Assembly (NCBI GenBank): GCA_000277445.1
Contig: AJWJ01000201.1
Location: 1 to 38,924 of the forward strand
Length of the DNA stretch: 38,924 nt
DNA from: Polysphondylium violaceum
Taxonomy: Eukaryota > Evosea > Eumycetozoa > Dictyosteliales > Dictyosteliaceae
Direction: 5' to 3'
Shown piece after piece: positions 1 through 10,970 of this stretch (position 1 is the first letter of the stretch; each line of letters opens with the position of its first letter). The notes under the pieces were generated by a model. That model saw only the letters and a list, made by a program, of their open reading frames with translations. It ran no database searches and was not told where the DNA came from. Both the position numbers and the translations under genes were made by a program.

Positions 1-53
1 AGTTTTCCTCTGACAACACACCTCTTATTTTTTTTTTTTTCTTTATTCGCATA

Positions 54-1447
54 ATGGTGCACTATAAATTTAGTTTTATATTTCAAAAAAGAATATTGGT
101 GCTACTCGTTATATTCATTTGTGTGTTATTGTTAAATTATCTTTCATTTGGACTTGAAAAAAAAGAAAATTTAGCCAAAACCGACAATCACAACACGGTC
201 CTGCTAGGAAAAAGTCAAAAGATTTTACAACAAGCCGAGGAACAGAAAAAATTAAATCTTTTTATGAAATATAATGTTTTGGAGCGAGATGTAAATCAAG
301 TCAACGAGACTGTAATATTAAATAGAAATTGTACACATATAGATATAGTATACACCTGGGTCAATGGTAGTGATCCTAGATTTGTAAATAAAAGAAAAGA
401 GGCTGGGTATGTATAGAATGACACTATTTCTTTTAATCAACAAGTTTATTAACAATAACAATAACAATAACAATATATAATAGATTTGATGTTAAGCGAG
501 ATATTGAGAGATATAGAGATTTTGGTGCATTAAAATATTCTCTGAGAAGTATAAAAAAATTTGCACCATGGGCTAAAAATATATGGATCTTAACAGATTC
601 ACAAATCCCAGATTTCTTTGATTTTGATAGTACTGCTGAATCAAATATCAAGTTTATATTTCATGAAAGTTTTTTTAAAAACTTGTATGTATAGACTCAC
701 AAATGGATATATAATGGATGCAATGTTAATATTTATACAAAACACTTTTTTAGAACACATTTACCCACATTTAGTTCAGTATCAATTGAATCAAATTTTT
801 ATAATTTACCTGAAGAAGTTTCAAATTGCTTCTTATATTTTAATGATGATGTAATATTAAAGTCACCTGTACAGCAAAGTGATTTCTTTGATGCCAATTA
901 CAACCAAGTGATATTTGAGGTAAATGATCCAATTGGTCTTAAAATATATAGAAAGTTTAACCAGTTGGATCCATATTACCAATCCATTGTGTTGTCTAGT
1001 CAATTGCTAGACTCTAAATGGAATGATAAACAGGACAGATTCAAAAACGATCATGGTATTCAAGTTTTCGATAGAAAGGTTCTGTTGCAAATGTATAAAG
1101 AAATTGGTGAGGAAATGGATATAGCATCGTCTCACAATACCCGAGTTAGCACAGACCCTCAATTGGCATTTATATATAATCAATTTGTAAAGAGATATGT
1201 GCCTCTTTTCAAAGCTGTAAGGGGATTCAACTTTTATGGAGGCATTACAACCAATTTTGCTCAAGTTAGAGTAGCACTTCAAGATGCATATAAAACCAAT
1301 GCCAAAGCATTGTGTTTTAACGATGGTCTTAATGGACAGAGCAGATACTACAAGGATGTACTCTATGAGCTTATCAATTTTTACGACAGTTTAGTTCCAG
1401 AGCCCGCCCCGTGGGAAAAAGTTGTTAAATCGCGCTACGTCGAATAA
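54..1447 (+). CDS. Stealth-family sugar-phosphate transferase, copy 1
   Basis: Three exons, 54-406, 484-684 and 754-1447, joined at GTATGT donors, give 415 residues. An N-terminal hydrophobic stretch (about residues 14-33) suggests a type II Golgi/ER membrane anchor. The lumenal part carries the Stealth conserved regions in order: CR1 (IDIVYTWVNGSD, end of exon 1), CR2 (ALKYSLRSI..APW..NIWILTD..IP), CR3 (HLPTFSSVSIES..CFLYFNDDV) and a CR4-like C terminus. The family includes the animal GlcNAc-1-phosphotransferase alpha/beta subunit and bacterial capsule hexose-phosphate transferases. Transfer of a sugar phosphate to a glycan is therefore the likely reaction; donor and acceptor are unknown. 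A role in phosphorylated lysosomal N-glycans, known in Dictyostelium, is only inference. A paralog with the same intron positions lies directly downstream. Confidence 0.88.
450..476. repeat. AACAAT-type microsatellite in intron
   Basis: About four copies of a 6-nt unit (ATAACA) lie within the first intron of Stealth copy 1. The tract is simple sequence with no coding role. Confidence 0.7.
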
Positions 1448-1887
1448 AAATAAATCCCTCACTCTTAGTTATTTATTCCCCCCCACCATTTTATTTTTAG
1501 CAATCCTGAGGATCTGGGGGATCCCTTGAAACCACTTTTTTGAAAAAGATACCCTTCACGAAATTTTTTTTAAAATAATGAAATTTTTGACATGGCATGA
1601 TCGAAACAAATCTTTTTTTTTTTTGTGCAAATCTGAAATAAAAAATAAAAAAAAGTGTCAAATATTTTTACACAAACCTGGTAAATCTGTTGAATGCGTG
1701 GTTTTGTCTGTTTTTGAGGCATTTGGGTGGTACACACGTGGGAAAATGTTGAAAAGCAAAAGTTCGATTTAATTTGATGTTTTTAAAAAAAAATTTTTCA
1801 CACATCAAAATCACGATTCTAAGTTAGAATTTGTTTTTTTTTAATTATTTTTTTTACCAAATTTCTTTTTTTTTTTTGTTTTTTGCA
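1448..1887. other. Intergenic region between the two Stealth genes
   Basis: This gap holds the 3' flank of copy 1 and the promoter of copy 2. It contains several T runs just before the copy 2 start and a short inverted repeat (GGATC..GATCC around 1510-1524). A 64-codon open stretch at 1578-1772 has homopolymer-driven composition and no recognisable product. No gene is supported. Confidence 0.6.
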
Positions 1888-3270
1888 ATGCGTCAAAATG
1901 TGTCAAAAGTATTAATTCGGCAAGATGCTTTTGAAAAAAACAATCAGAAAAAAACAATGATTAAATTTTTAATGACATTACTACTTGTATTTGGTGTATA
2001 TTTACTTTTTCTTCAATTTCAATTTCAATATCCAACTTTACAAAACACAGACACCAAGACACCAGATGGATTAAATATAAATTCAGCTATTAAATTGGTG
2101 GTTGTTGATAATAGATTGAATTATATTTTACGTAAAGACAATAATCAAGTCGATAAATCTGTAGTATTAAATAGAAGTTGTACACATATAGATGCTGTTT
2201 ACACTTGGGTCAATGGTAGTGATCTTGCCCATATGGAAAAAAGAACAAAGGCTGGGTATGTTTTTTATGTGCCTTTTGGAAGAAAAAAAAAAAAAAACTA
2301 AAAAAAAATTATTATAAAATAGTTTTAATGTACGTTCAGATGTAGCTAGATACAGAGAAATTGGAGCATTAAAATATTCTCTACGAAGTTTATCTCAAAA
2401 TGCACCATGGATAAAGAATATATGGATCATAACGGATTCCCAAATTCCCGATTTTTTCAATACCTCTTCAGAATCAAATATCAAATTCATATTCCATGAA
2501 AGTTTTTTTAATAATAGGTAATTAGAAATTAATAATAATATAATACTTAAGTATGAATATTAATATCAATTTAAAATGATTATAGATCACATTTACCCAC
2601 ATTTAATTCAGTATCAATTGAATCAAATTTTTATAATTTACCTGAAGAAGTATCCAATTGCTTCTTATATTTTAATGATGATGTATTTTTAAAAACACCA
2701 GTAAAGCCAACAGATTTTTTCTTTGGTGATAAAGAACAAGTTTTATTTGAGGATTTAGATACTATAGGTGGCTATTATTATCGCATGTTTGATAAATTGG
2801 ATGCCTATCATAAATCATTGGTCCTTTCTGCAAAGTTATTAGATAGAGTATTTAATATTACAGAGCAAATGGAAAGAAAGAAATCTGATCATGGTGTTCA
2901 AGTTTTTGATCGAAGAGTATTAATTGAAATGCAACAAAAGCTTGAAGTTGAATTGGATTTAGCTTCATCACATAAAACAAGAGATAATTCAGATCCCCAA
3001 TTTCATTTTCTATATAATCAATTTGCTAAAAAGTATCAAAACAGTTTTACAGTTAAAAATGGTTACAATTTCTATGGTGGTGTTACAAGTAACATGACTA
3101 TGTTAAAAACCACACTATATAATGCTGTTAAATCACCTGCAAAAGTAATTTGTCTCAATGATGGTTTAGATTATTTAAATTATTCAGAACCAGTTGTAGA
3201 ATTAACAAGTTTTTATAATGGACTGTTCCCTAACCCTGGTTCATGGGAATTGGTCTCAATAGAAGTTTAA
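1888..3270 (+). CDS. Stealth-family sugar-phosphate transferase, copy 2
   Basis: Exons 1888-2255, 2323-2517 and 2586-3270 (donors GTATGT and GTAATT) give 415 residues, exactly the length of copy 1. This supports the ATG at 1888; a second in-frame ATG at 1957 has a more A-rich context and would still keep the membrane anchor (MTLLLVFGVYLLFLQ). An ATG further upstream at 1831 sits in a T-rich run and was rejected. CR1 (IDAVYTWVNGSD), CR2, CR3 (HLPTFNSVSIES..FNDDV) and CR4-like regions are all present, with introns in the same places and phases as copy 1. It is a tandem duplicate with a predicted lumenal catalytic domain. The substrate is unknown. Confidence 0.87.
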
Positions 3271-3706
3271 TCAGTATAATATAGATATAGATATAAACAT
3301 TGTAAATAAACAAACAAGTATTTCACTATTTAATTTATTTATGAGTCTTTTTTTTTCACTTTCAAACACATATGGAGCCCATGTAAAAGTAAAAGAAATC
3401 TCTTTGAATTAAATATTGTTGAATATTAATTACTATATTTTTCTTTAAACACAACACATTATGTGGAAAAAAAAAAAAAAGAGATAATTGGTATTATGCA
3501 ATATTTCTGCAGAATTACTCAGGAAAAAAAATCTATGAAAAAAAAAAAATCCCTATAAAAAAAAGTTTGAAAGTTTTTTCAAGATCAAAAAATAATTATA
3601 ATAATACAAAAAACTCATATGATATATAAAGAAATTCAATTTAAAAGGAATAATAACAATAATAACAATAGGTCGTGTAGTAAAAGAAAAAGAATAGTAT
3701 AGAAAA
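3271..3706. other. Intergenic region, Stealth 2 to tRNase Z
   Basis: A/T-rich spacer with several A runs (for example 3465-3480 and 3541-3549) and an AATAAC repeat near 3650-3669. It holds the 3' flank of Stealth copy 2 and the A-rich leader of the next gene. Nothing else is supported. Confidence 0.6.
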
Positions 3707-5903
3707 ATGACAAAATCATATATAGATGTAACAGGTGACAATGAAGATGCTACACCTATTTTATTTGCAAACTTTGATGAAAATAGATATTTATTCGAAG
3801 CTGGTGAGGGTGTTCAGAAAGTCATTAGAGATTTAGAAGCTGTATCATTACCTAAAGTGAAAGCTATTTTTATTACATCTCTCTCATGGGATTCTATTGG
3901 TGGGCTAATAGGTTTAATTTTCTCACTAAGCGATGCTGGTGTTGAATCAATCAACATGTATTCACCAAAAGGTTTATTTAAAATATTAAAAGCATCAAGA
4001 GCTTTTAGTTGTGTGTAAATATTATTATTATTATTATTATTAATTATATATTTAAAGGTTAATATATTAATTATAAATTTATTAAAGACCAAGTTTAAAA
4101 ATTCATTTATTTGAATTAAATAATCATTTATCACATCATTTTAAAGTTAGTAATATGAACGTTACTTCTATACCACTTTATAAAACTTTACCTACTTTTA
4201 AAGATGTAAAAATGAGTAGAGATATTATCGTTCAAAATCATTATAATAATTGGGATTATGAACAAATGAACCAAGAAGATGATTATTCTGAAAATCAAGT
4301 GGATCAAGATGCAATTGTTTGTTATATTGGTTCAACACCAGATTTACCCGGCAAATTCCATCCAGATAAAGCTATCAAGTTGGGTGTTGAAAAGGGTACA
4401 AACTTTTCTCTATTAAACTCTGGTCAATCTGTAATTAGCAAAACAACTGGTTTAACCGTTACTTCTGATATGGTTAAAGATCCTGATCAACCAGGAACTA
4501 GATTTGCTCTACTTAGATGTCCATCCAAAGAATATTTTAATTCATTATTCAACAATGATACATTTGAATCATTTTATAGCGGAAAAGAAAAACTTTGTGT
4601 CGTTTATCATTTGGTACCTGAATCAATTATCACTAGTCAAGAATATCAACAATTTATTGAAAAGTTGTCGTTTGAAAACAAAAATATCAAACATATCTTG
4701 GTAAACAGTGAAAATTGTGAAAGATATCCTTCTTATCCATCATCTGATCACTATGTAAAGAAATTAAAAGCTCTTGTTCCACCTCTCTTTCAGTTACAAG
4801 ATAAAAAACAAAATGATAGACAATTTAACAAACTGGATATCAAAAATGTAATCTCTTGTGAAAAAGTGACAAGAATCTTTATGGCCCCGCTGGCAAAGGT
4901 TGGTCACTTGGAAATTCGTCCCTATCAAACTGATATTCATGATATTTGGGAATTCCATCATCATCAAGACTCTTATCCTGAATTTAAACAAGAGGCTCAA
5001 AAGGTCCAACAAGAAATTCAACGTATCGAAAATATCCAAGATAAAGTCCAATATCCCAAGGTATTATTCACTGGTACTGGTTCGGCTGTTCCATCAAGAT
5101 TCCGTAATGTCACTGGAAATTATATAGCTCTTTCCGAGGATAAAGGTTTGTTATTGGACGCCGGTGAATGTACCTATTCTCAACTATATCGTTCATTTGG
5201 TCAAGATAAAATCAAAGATATTTTATTGGGTATTAAATTAATTTGGATTTCTCATGAACATGCTGATCACCATCTCGGTGTTGCTAGGGTTTTACTAAAG
5301 AGATCTCAATACACTGACGAGCCATTGGTTGTTGCTGGTCCACCTAGATTCATTAGTTGGTTAACCAAACTAAGTGTATGCTCACCAAACATCAATTTCA
5401 TTGGTGCATCCATCACAGAGAAATCTGAACACCTCGACCAAGCCCTTAAAGAGCTTGACATTGAATCATTGGTCAGTATTCCAGTCATTCACTGTGATGA
5501 ATCTGTAGGTGTTTGCATACAGTTGAATAGTGGTGTTCGTATTGCTTATAGTGGTGACACTCGTCCTTGTCCAGAGTTTATCGAAGCTTGTAAAGATTCT
5601 CTGGTTTTAATTCATGAATCATCATTTGAAGATGATCAACTTGAAGATGCCAAATCCAAGAATCACTCCACCATAGGTGAAGCTATTCAAGTAGGTAGAG
5701 ACATGAATGCCAAATGTACACTTTTAACTCACTTTAGTCAAAGATTCTGTCAAGTTCAACCAAATCCTCCTGAAACAATTGTAAACACAGAAGAAAAACC
5801 ATTTGCTGCTGTATTTGATTTTATGTACATTTCTCCATACCAATATTCATTATTGCCTCACATTACCAAAGCAATTAATATTTTATTGTCTGAAAAAAAA
5901 TAA
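3707..5903 (+). CDS. elac2: tRNase Z, long form (ELAC2 type)
   Basis: Exons 3707-4014 and 4088-5903 (donor GTAAAT) give 707 residues, the size of long-form tRNase Z. The enzyme is the metallo-beta-lactamase endonuclease that removes 3' trailers from tRNA precursors in nucleus and mitochondria. The N-terminal half has the degenerate lactamase fold (YLFEAGEGVQK, SWDSIGGLIGL). The C-terminal half is catalytic: a glycine-rich start (GTGSAVPSRFRN) and the zinc motif SHEHADHHLG at about residues 491-500, followed by SGDTRPC, HSTIGEA and THFSQRF. The start was chosen because the N-terminal domain begins at once after it. No clear mitochondrial presequence is visible. The intron carries an ATT repeat. 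Confidence 0.93.
4019..4043. repeat. ATT trinucleotide repeat in tRNase Z intron
   Basis: About eight perfect ATT units lie within the intron at 4015-4087. Similar ATT tracts lie in introns of the RAB5IF-like, cyclin and mrpl3 genes in this window. Confidence 0.8.
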
Positions 5904-5929
5904 TAGATTTTCTTTTTACATAATCTTTT

Positions 5930-5935
5930 AATAAA
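5930..5935 (+). terminator. Candidate poly(A) signal of tRNase Z
   Basis: AATAAA lies 27 nt after the tRNase Z stop codon, a typical distance for a eukaryotic polyadenylation signal. The motif is common by chance in such AT-rich DNA. Confidence 0.4.
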
Positions 5936-6170
5936 AGACACCACCAATTTGGGAATGTTTCAGGAAAATTAAACGATAACTCAGATTAATTTTATTTTAG
6001 TAACAATAGCAATAATAATAACAAACAAAAAGAACATAAGGCAAAGTGGATCTATTTAAATAGCAAGTAAAAAGTTTTATATTTAAATTTATTTCTTCTT
6101 TATCCCTTTAATAAAAAGGGTTGAGACAAGTTAAAAAAAGTGTTAGTGTGAGAGATATTTGTCAAGATAT

Positions 6171-8903
6171 TTAATTAATAATTAAATTTTGACTAGTAAT
6201 TTTGTGATTTTGTAATACTTGAATACTAGTTTCATTGAATAAGTTGACTAATTTGGTTCTCTCTTGAAGATTTTGGAAATTAAAGGAAAATGGATTTTTA
6301 AATAATCTAACAACGTGTTCGAGATCAAGTTGGGCATTCTTTACGATTTCATATAACATTTCAGTTCTACCAAAAGAGTAAAGACTACTACGGAAAGAGC
6401 AGATAATGACGGGTACATTATTATCTAATAAATGACGAATTGGTGTAGTAAAAGATAAATCCTTTGTAAATGATTTTAATTTCTTTGTCAAAGAAATCTC
6501 TACAGGAATTCTATAGTTTCCAACATATGACATGAGTCTTGGATATTTATGTAATTGGAAAGCACCAGATAATCTAGCTGCACCAGCTTGATGAATAGTA
6601 CTTACTAATGATCCAATACTAAATAATTTATGAATAAATAACATACATTAGTATATAATAAAATTTAAATTTTACCTTTAGGTTATATAAAAACTACATA
6701 CTCTGAAGTACCACTGTTTTGTACTAGATTAAAATGATGTCTTTTTAAGAGATCAAAGGTTTGGCTAAAATGTTTAATTTCACTTGGGGAAATAGTTTCA
6801 GTACCAAAGATACCAAAACCAACAATACCATTTGATTTGTTTTGAATAGCAACTTTAGCATTTGATAAACATTCAATTGGATCATCAGAAACTGAAGAAG
6901 AGAATAAAATTAAACCAATTTTAATTTTACCGGTATTTTCCCATTCGTTCTTTTTCTCAATGATGATATTTAATACTTGTTCTTTTGTTAAATTAATCTT
7001 TGTATGTGAAGTTGGTCTAAATGCAATTTCAATATCTAAAAAAAAAAGTAAATTAATTATATTATTAGTACAAAATATATTAAAAATATAAAAATAAAAC
7101 ATTACATTTAACATTATCATCAATTGCAGTCTTAATAATATCATCAAAACCACGTTCAAGTTGACCTTCATTTTGTAATAAAGCATTCATAATATCTTTT
7201 GATAAAGCAATTGAACCAGTTGAATGGTTTGGATTTTGAATAGTTTCTCTAAATTTATCAAAACTAGTAAAGGTATCAATATTGATTGGGAAGAGTTTTT
7301 TGAAATCCTTGTCATCTTTGATCAATTGTAATTCATTCCAACAAGTTGATAAAGATACAGAGCCATCAAATCTTGATTGAAGATCAGCTTTTGGCATAGC
7401 TTTCAAGAATTCCATTGTAACTGGTGAATGAATGGGTGATAAACATTTACCCAAAGTGAATTGAGAATTGATTTTTTCAATGACACTCAACTCGTGAATA
7501 ATATCGATACCAGTTTCATGGAAATAGTAGTTTTTGTTTTTAACAATTGGATCAAGATCATATCCGTGTTCTTTGAATATTCTAATAGACTTTATGACGG
7601 CTTCTTTTCTGAGAGTTGATTTCATTGGAGCTTCAATAAAGGCAGAGGCAAAAGAGTAGTCAATGAGACGAAGGACTTCTTCAATGTTGAAATCAAAGTT
7701 TTCAATTGCAACACTAAACTCGCCAGAGAGTGTAATATTACTCATGGTTGGATTATCACAACAAAGTGTAACGATAGCATTTTGATCAAAATACTTTCTA
7801 ATTGGATGGTCCTTGTAGTGTTTGAGTGCTTTGATTTGGAGATTACTAGTGAGACAACATTCAATGGGTATTCTTCTATTGATCATGTGATTGAGTAAGT
7901 CTTGATTTTGTTGAACGGCAATACCATGACCAATACGATGAGCACCACAAATAATAGAATCAAAAACACTCATATAATTTGAATCCTCACCAGAATGAAT
8001 GGTACAATTCAATGCCTTATCTCTGACGATATCAAATGCTTGTTTATGATATTTACTGCTAAATCCATCCTCTGGACCGGCCAAATCAAAACCAGCAACA
8101 CCTTTGTGTCTGTATCTCCATGCAATCTCTGCCAAATCTTTGGTTACATTGGGACTAAGATGACGAAGTCCACATACAATAATTCTAGCTTTAATTGGTA
8201 GTTTAAATTCAGCCAAAGCCAAACCATCACAAACAGCATTCATAACCTCTGACAATGATAAACCTTGCTCAACATGTAAGATGGGTGAAAATCTAATTTC
8301 AACATATGATACTCCATCCTTTACCAAATTTTCACAAACTTCATAAAATACTCTAGTAATTGCATCTGAAAATATATTTGATATTATTAATTTTTGAATG
8401 CTAATAATGAAATATAATATATTGAATAAAGACTACTACTTACAAGGTTTTTGCATTACTTTTAATGTAATTGAAAAAGCTTCTAAAAAGTGAACTAAAC
8501 CGTTACAATCCTTGTCCTTGAGGACATAAGTAGATAATACCTCTGGATCATAACTTGGTAATTCAATATTTTGTTCTTTGGCTAATTCAATAATTCTATA
8601 ATATTAATTTAGGAAAGAAAAAAAGAAAAGTCGAAAATGGATTCATTTTTGCCACGAGAAAAGTTTTTTAAAAATAAAAAAAATCATATGAAAAATTGTG
8701 ATATTAATATAAAATTAATATATCAAACCTTTTGTCTTTAAAACGCATTACTATACATACGTTGAAACATTAATTGAACCATCTAAATGTTGATGTAATT
8801 CAGCTTTAGGTAACTTTCTGAGGATATCAAGGGGTAAAAAACTACCCTTACTAGCGGTGGTAGCAGTTAAATTGACTGGTTCATTGTTTTCGATTTCTAT
8901 CAT
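6171..8903 (-). CDS. ada: Tandem-domain adenosine deaminase, second domain degenerate
   Basis: Five exons (8903-8761, 8595-8444, 8365-7106, 7035-6702, 6618-6171) give 778 residues. Domain 1 is a recognisable adenosine deaminase (adenosine to inosine): KAELHQHLDGS supplies H37/H39, then YVEIRFSP, HSGED (about 222-226), HRIGHG (about 241-246) and CCDNP (about 301-304). The residue after the catalytic Asp is Asn, where the well-known enzymes have a second Asp. Domain 2 starts at about residue 422 with MPKADLQSRFDGS, so both metal-binding His are replaced (Q, R). Its later YIEIAFRPTS and QNSGTSEYV regions also lack the catalytic His/Glu, so it should be inactive, perhaps structural or regulatory. 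The first ATG in frame after upstream stops is at 8903. Confidence 0.88.
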
Positions 8904-9620
8904 CCTTTCGATCACTTTAAAATTTATAAATAGTTAAAAAATAAATATGAATAAGAATCAATTAATTGTAAATTCGAGTTTTGATCTTGTTTCTGAATAA
9001 AATAAAAATTGAATTGAAATTGAAATTGAGACCAGAAAAGAAAAAAAAATCCTTTTTTTTTAATAAAAAAAAAAAAATACTTAAAAATAATAAAAAAAAA
9101 AAATTAAAATTAAATTTATTGTGCAATTGTTTGTTGTCTGGCTTGGGAAAGTATGAAAAAAAAAACACAACAATACCAAAAGGAAATGACCTCATCTTCA
9201 TTTAGAGTAATTTATCCTATATAGAATTTGTAAAAAAATTTATCCTTTTAAACAATCTCTTTCTATTTTTAAATATTATAGATTTATTTAGAAATTATTT
9301 ATTTATATCTTAGTTATTCGTTTGATGATTATTTGTTTTATTAATATCTTGCGAAAAAAGGGGACGAAAAATCACATCCTCTGATTAAAAAAATTTCACG
9401 CAATTTTCGCAAATCATGATCATTTTCAAAAAGGCCCAAAATAATCAAATCACAAATGATATCTCGACAAAAATTCATTTTATCAACTTGAAACATTTCT
9501 TTTTCGAAAAACAAATTAAAGGAAAAAGGATTTGATTATTACAAGCCATTGTTGATCATGTAGAATAGAATAAAGAATAAAGAATAAAGTTATTTAGATT
9601 AATAAAATAAATAAATAGAT
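8904..9620. other. Intergenic region, adenosine deaminase promoter and ldhA 3' flank
   Basis: About 720 nt between two genes on the minus strand. It contains long A/T runs (9040-9110) and short open frames on both strands made of Lys or Phe/Ile runs, which are compositional. No gene is supported. Confidence 0.6.
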
Positions 9621-10712
9621 TTATTTAAAAGAATTTACAATGTTGGCAGAGGAAAATTCAGCCTTTGACCAATTGTCAAGATTATTTAAACTGGTTTGAC
9701 AAATTGAGTGAATGGCTTCTTGAGTGTACCAAGCTTGATGAGAGGTGAGAATGACGTTGCTAAAGGTGGTAAGACGGGCCAACAAGTCATCCTTCATGAC
9801 AGAGGCACTGCAATCTTCGAAAAAGTAGGAGCTTTCATTTTCATAGACATCCATACCGAGATAACCAATCTTGCCAGACTTGAGACCATTGATGACGGCC
9901 TTGGTATCGACCAAACCACCTCTAGAAACGTTGATCAACATGACGCCTTCCTTCATTTGGGCAATCGAGTTTTCGTTGACCATGTATTTGGTAGACTCGA
10001 GGAGAGGTGTGTGGAGAGAGATAATGTCGGATCTCTTCCAAATCTCTTCCATGCTCTCGACATATTCGACACCCATATCCTTGGCTTCTTGACTCTTGTA
10101 CACATCATAGGCAATGACTTTGGCACCCAAACCCAAACCCAAAGATCTGCAGACACCCAAACCAATTTGACCAGTGCCTACAATACCAACAGTCTTACCC
10201 TTGATGTTGAAGCCCTCCAACCCATTGATTTCAAAATTACCTTCTCTGACTCTATTGAATGCACGATGTACCTTTCTGTTGAGTGACAAAATCAATGAAA
10301 GAGCAAATTCAGAAATTGCACAGGGTGAATAAGATGGTACCTTCATTACAGCAATATTGAATTTTGAGGCTGCCTCTAAATCGACTGCATTTGTACCAGT
10401 GCAACGAAGTAAAATGGCTTTGGTACCATTGTTGGCTAAAATTTCAACCACTTTAGCATCAACTTTATCATTTACAAAACAACTAATAACTGGGAATCCT
10501 TTAGCTAAATCAACCTATTAATTTAGAAATTAATATATATATATTTATATAGATATAGATATTGATATCACTACTCCTGCTACTATTTATGTACATACAT
10601 TTTCAATAGTTAGATTAAAAGGGAAATAATGAAATTCGTGTGTACTTTTAAGTTGAGTGAAATGGTTGACCCAATATGGTTTACTAGAGAAAACTGCAAT
10701 TTTATAAGCCAT
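9621..10712 (-). CDS. ldhA: D-lactate dehydrogenase (2-hydroxyacid dehydrogenase family)
   Basis: Exons 10712-10599 and 10514-9621 (donor GTATGT) give 335 residues, the usual family length. The NAD-dependent enzyme interconverts pyruvate and D-lactate in the cytosol. The Rossmann motif GIVGTGQIG lies at about residues 148-156. The catalytic set is present at the expected spacing: Arg in NVSRGGL (about 236), Glu in MDVYENE (about 263-265) and His in TSHQAWYT (about 297). The segment DVYENESSYFFEDCS is typical of D-lactate dehydrogenases rather than glycerate or formate dehydrogenases. The short first exon supplies the start of the substrate domain (MAYKIAVFSSKPYW). Confidence 0.9.
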
Positions 10713-10970
10713 TTCTATTTATATATCTGTATTTATGTGTGATGCGTGTTTATTGCTAAATAAAGTGATGCGATGAGAAAAAAAAAAAAGAGTAAAGTGG
10801 TTTTTATACAAAGGGGTGAAGATACAAAAAAATAGAAAAAAAATTAATTAAAAAAAATGTAAATCATCGCAAAACAATCAAAATAATTCTAAAAAAAAAC
10901 AAAAAAAAATCTTTCTGTTTCACGGCAGAAATTCAATGATTTTTCATATCCTTTATTAACATGTGATATT

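Noticed and set aside
1578-1772. 64-codon open frame between the Stealth genes
   Set aside because: Composition is driven by A and T runs and no family resemblance is seen.
1831-1887. Upstream in-frame ATG for Stealth copy 2
   Set aside because: The added residues are almost all Phe from a T-rich promoter run; using 1888 gives the same length as the paralog.
3814-4134. 106-codon minus-strand open frame
   Set aside because: It is antisense to tRNase Z exon 1 and runs through its ATT repeat intron.
8962-9205. Two overlapping open frames rich in Lys or Phe on opposite strands
   Set aside because: Both arise from poly-A/poly-T in an intergenic region.
9708-10286. 192-codon open frame on the plus strand
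   Set aside because: It is antisense to the D-lactate dehydrogenase exon, which has clear catalytic motifs.
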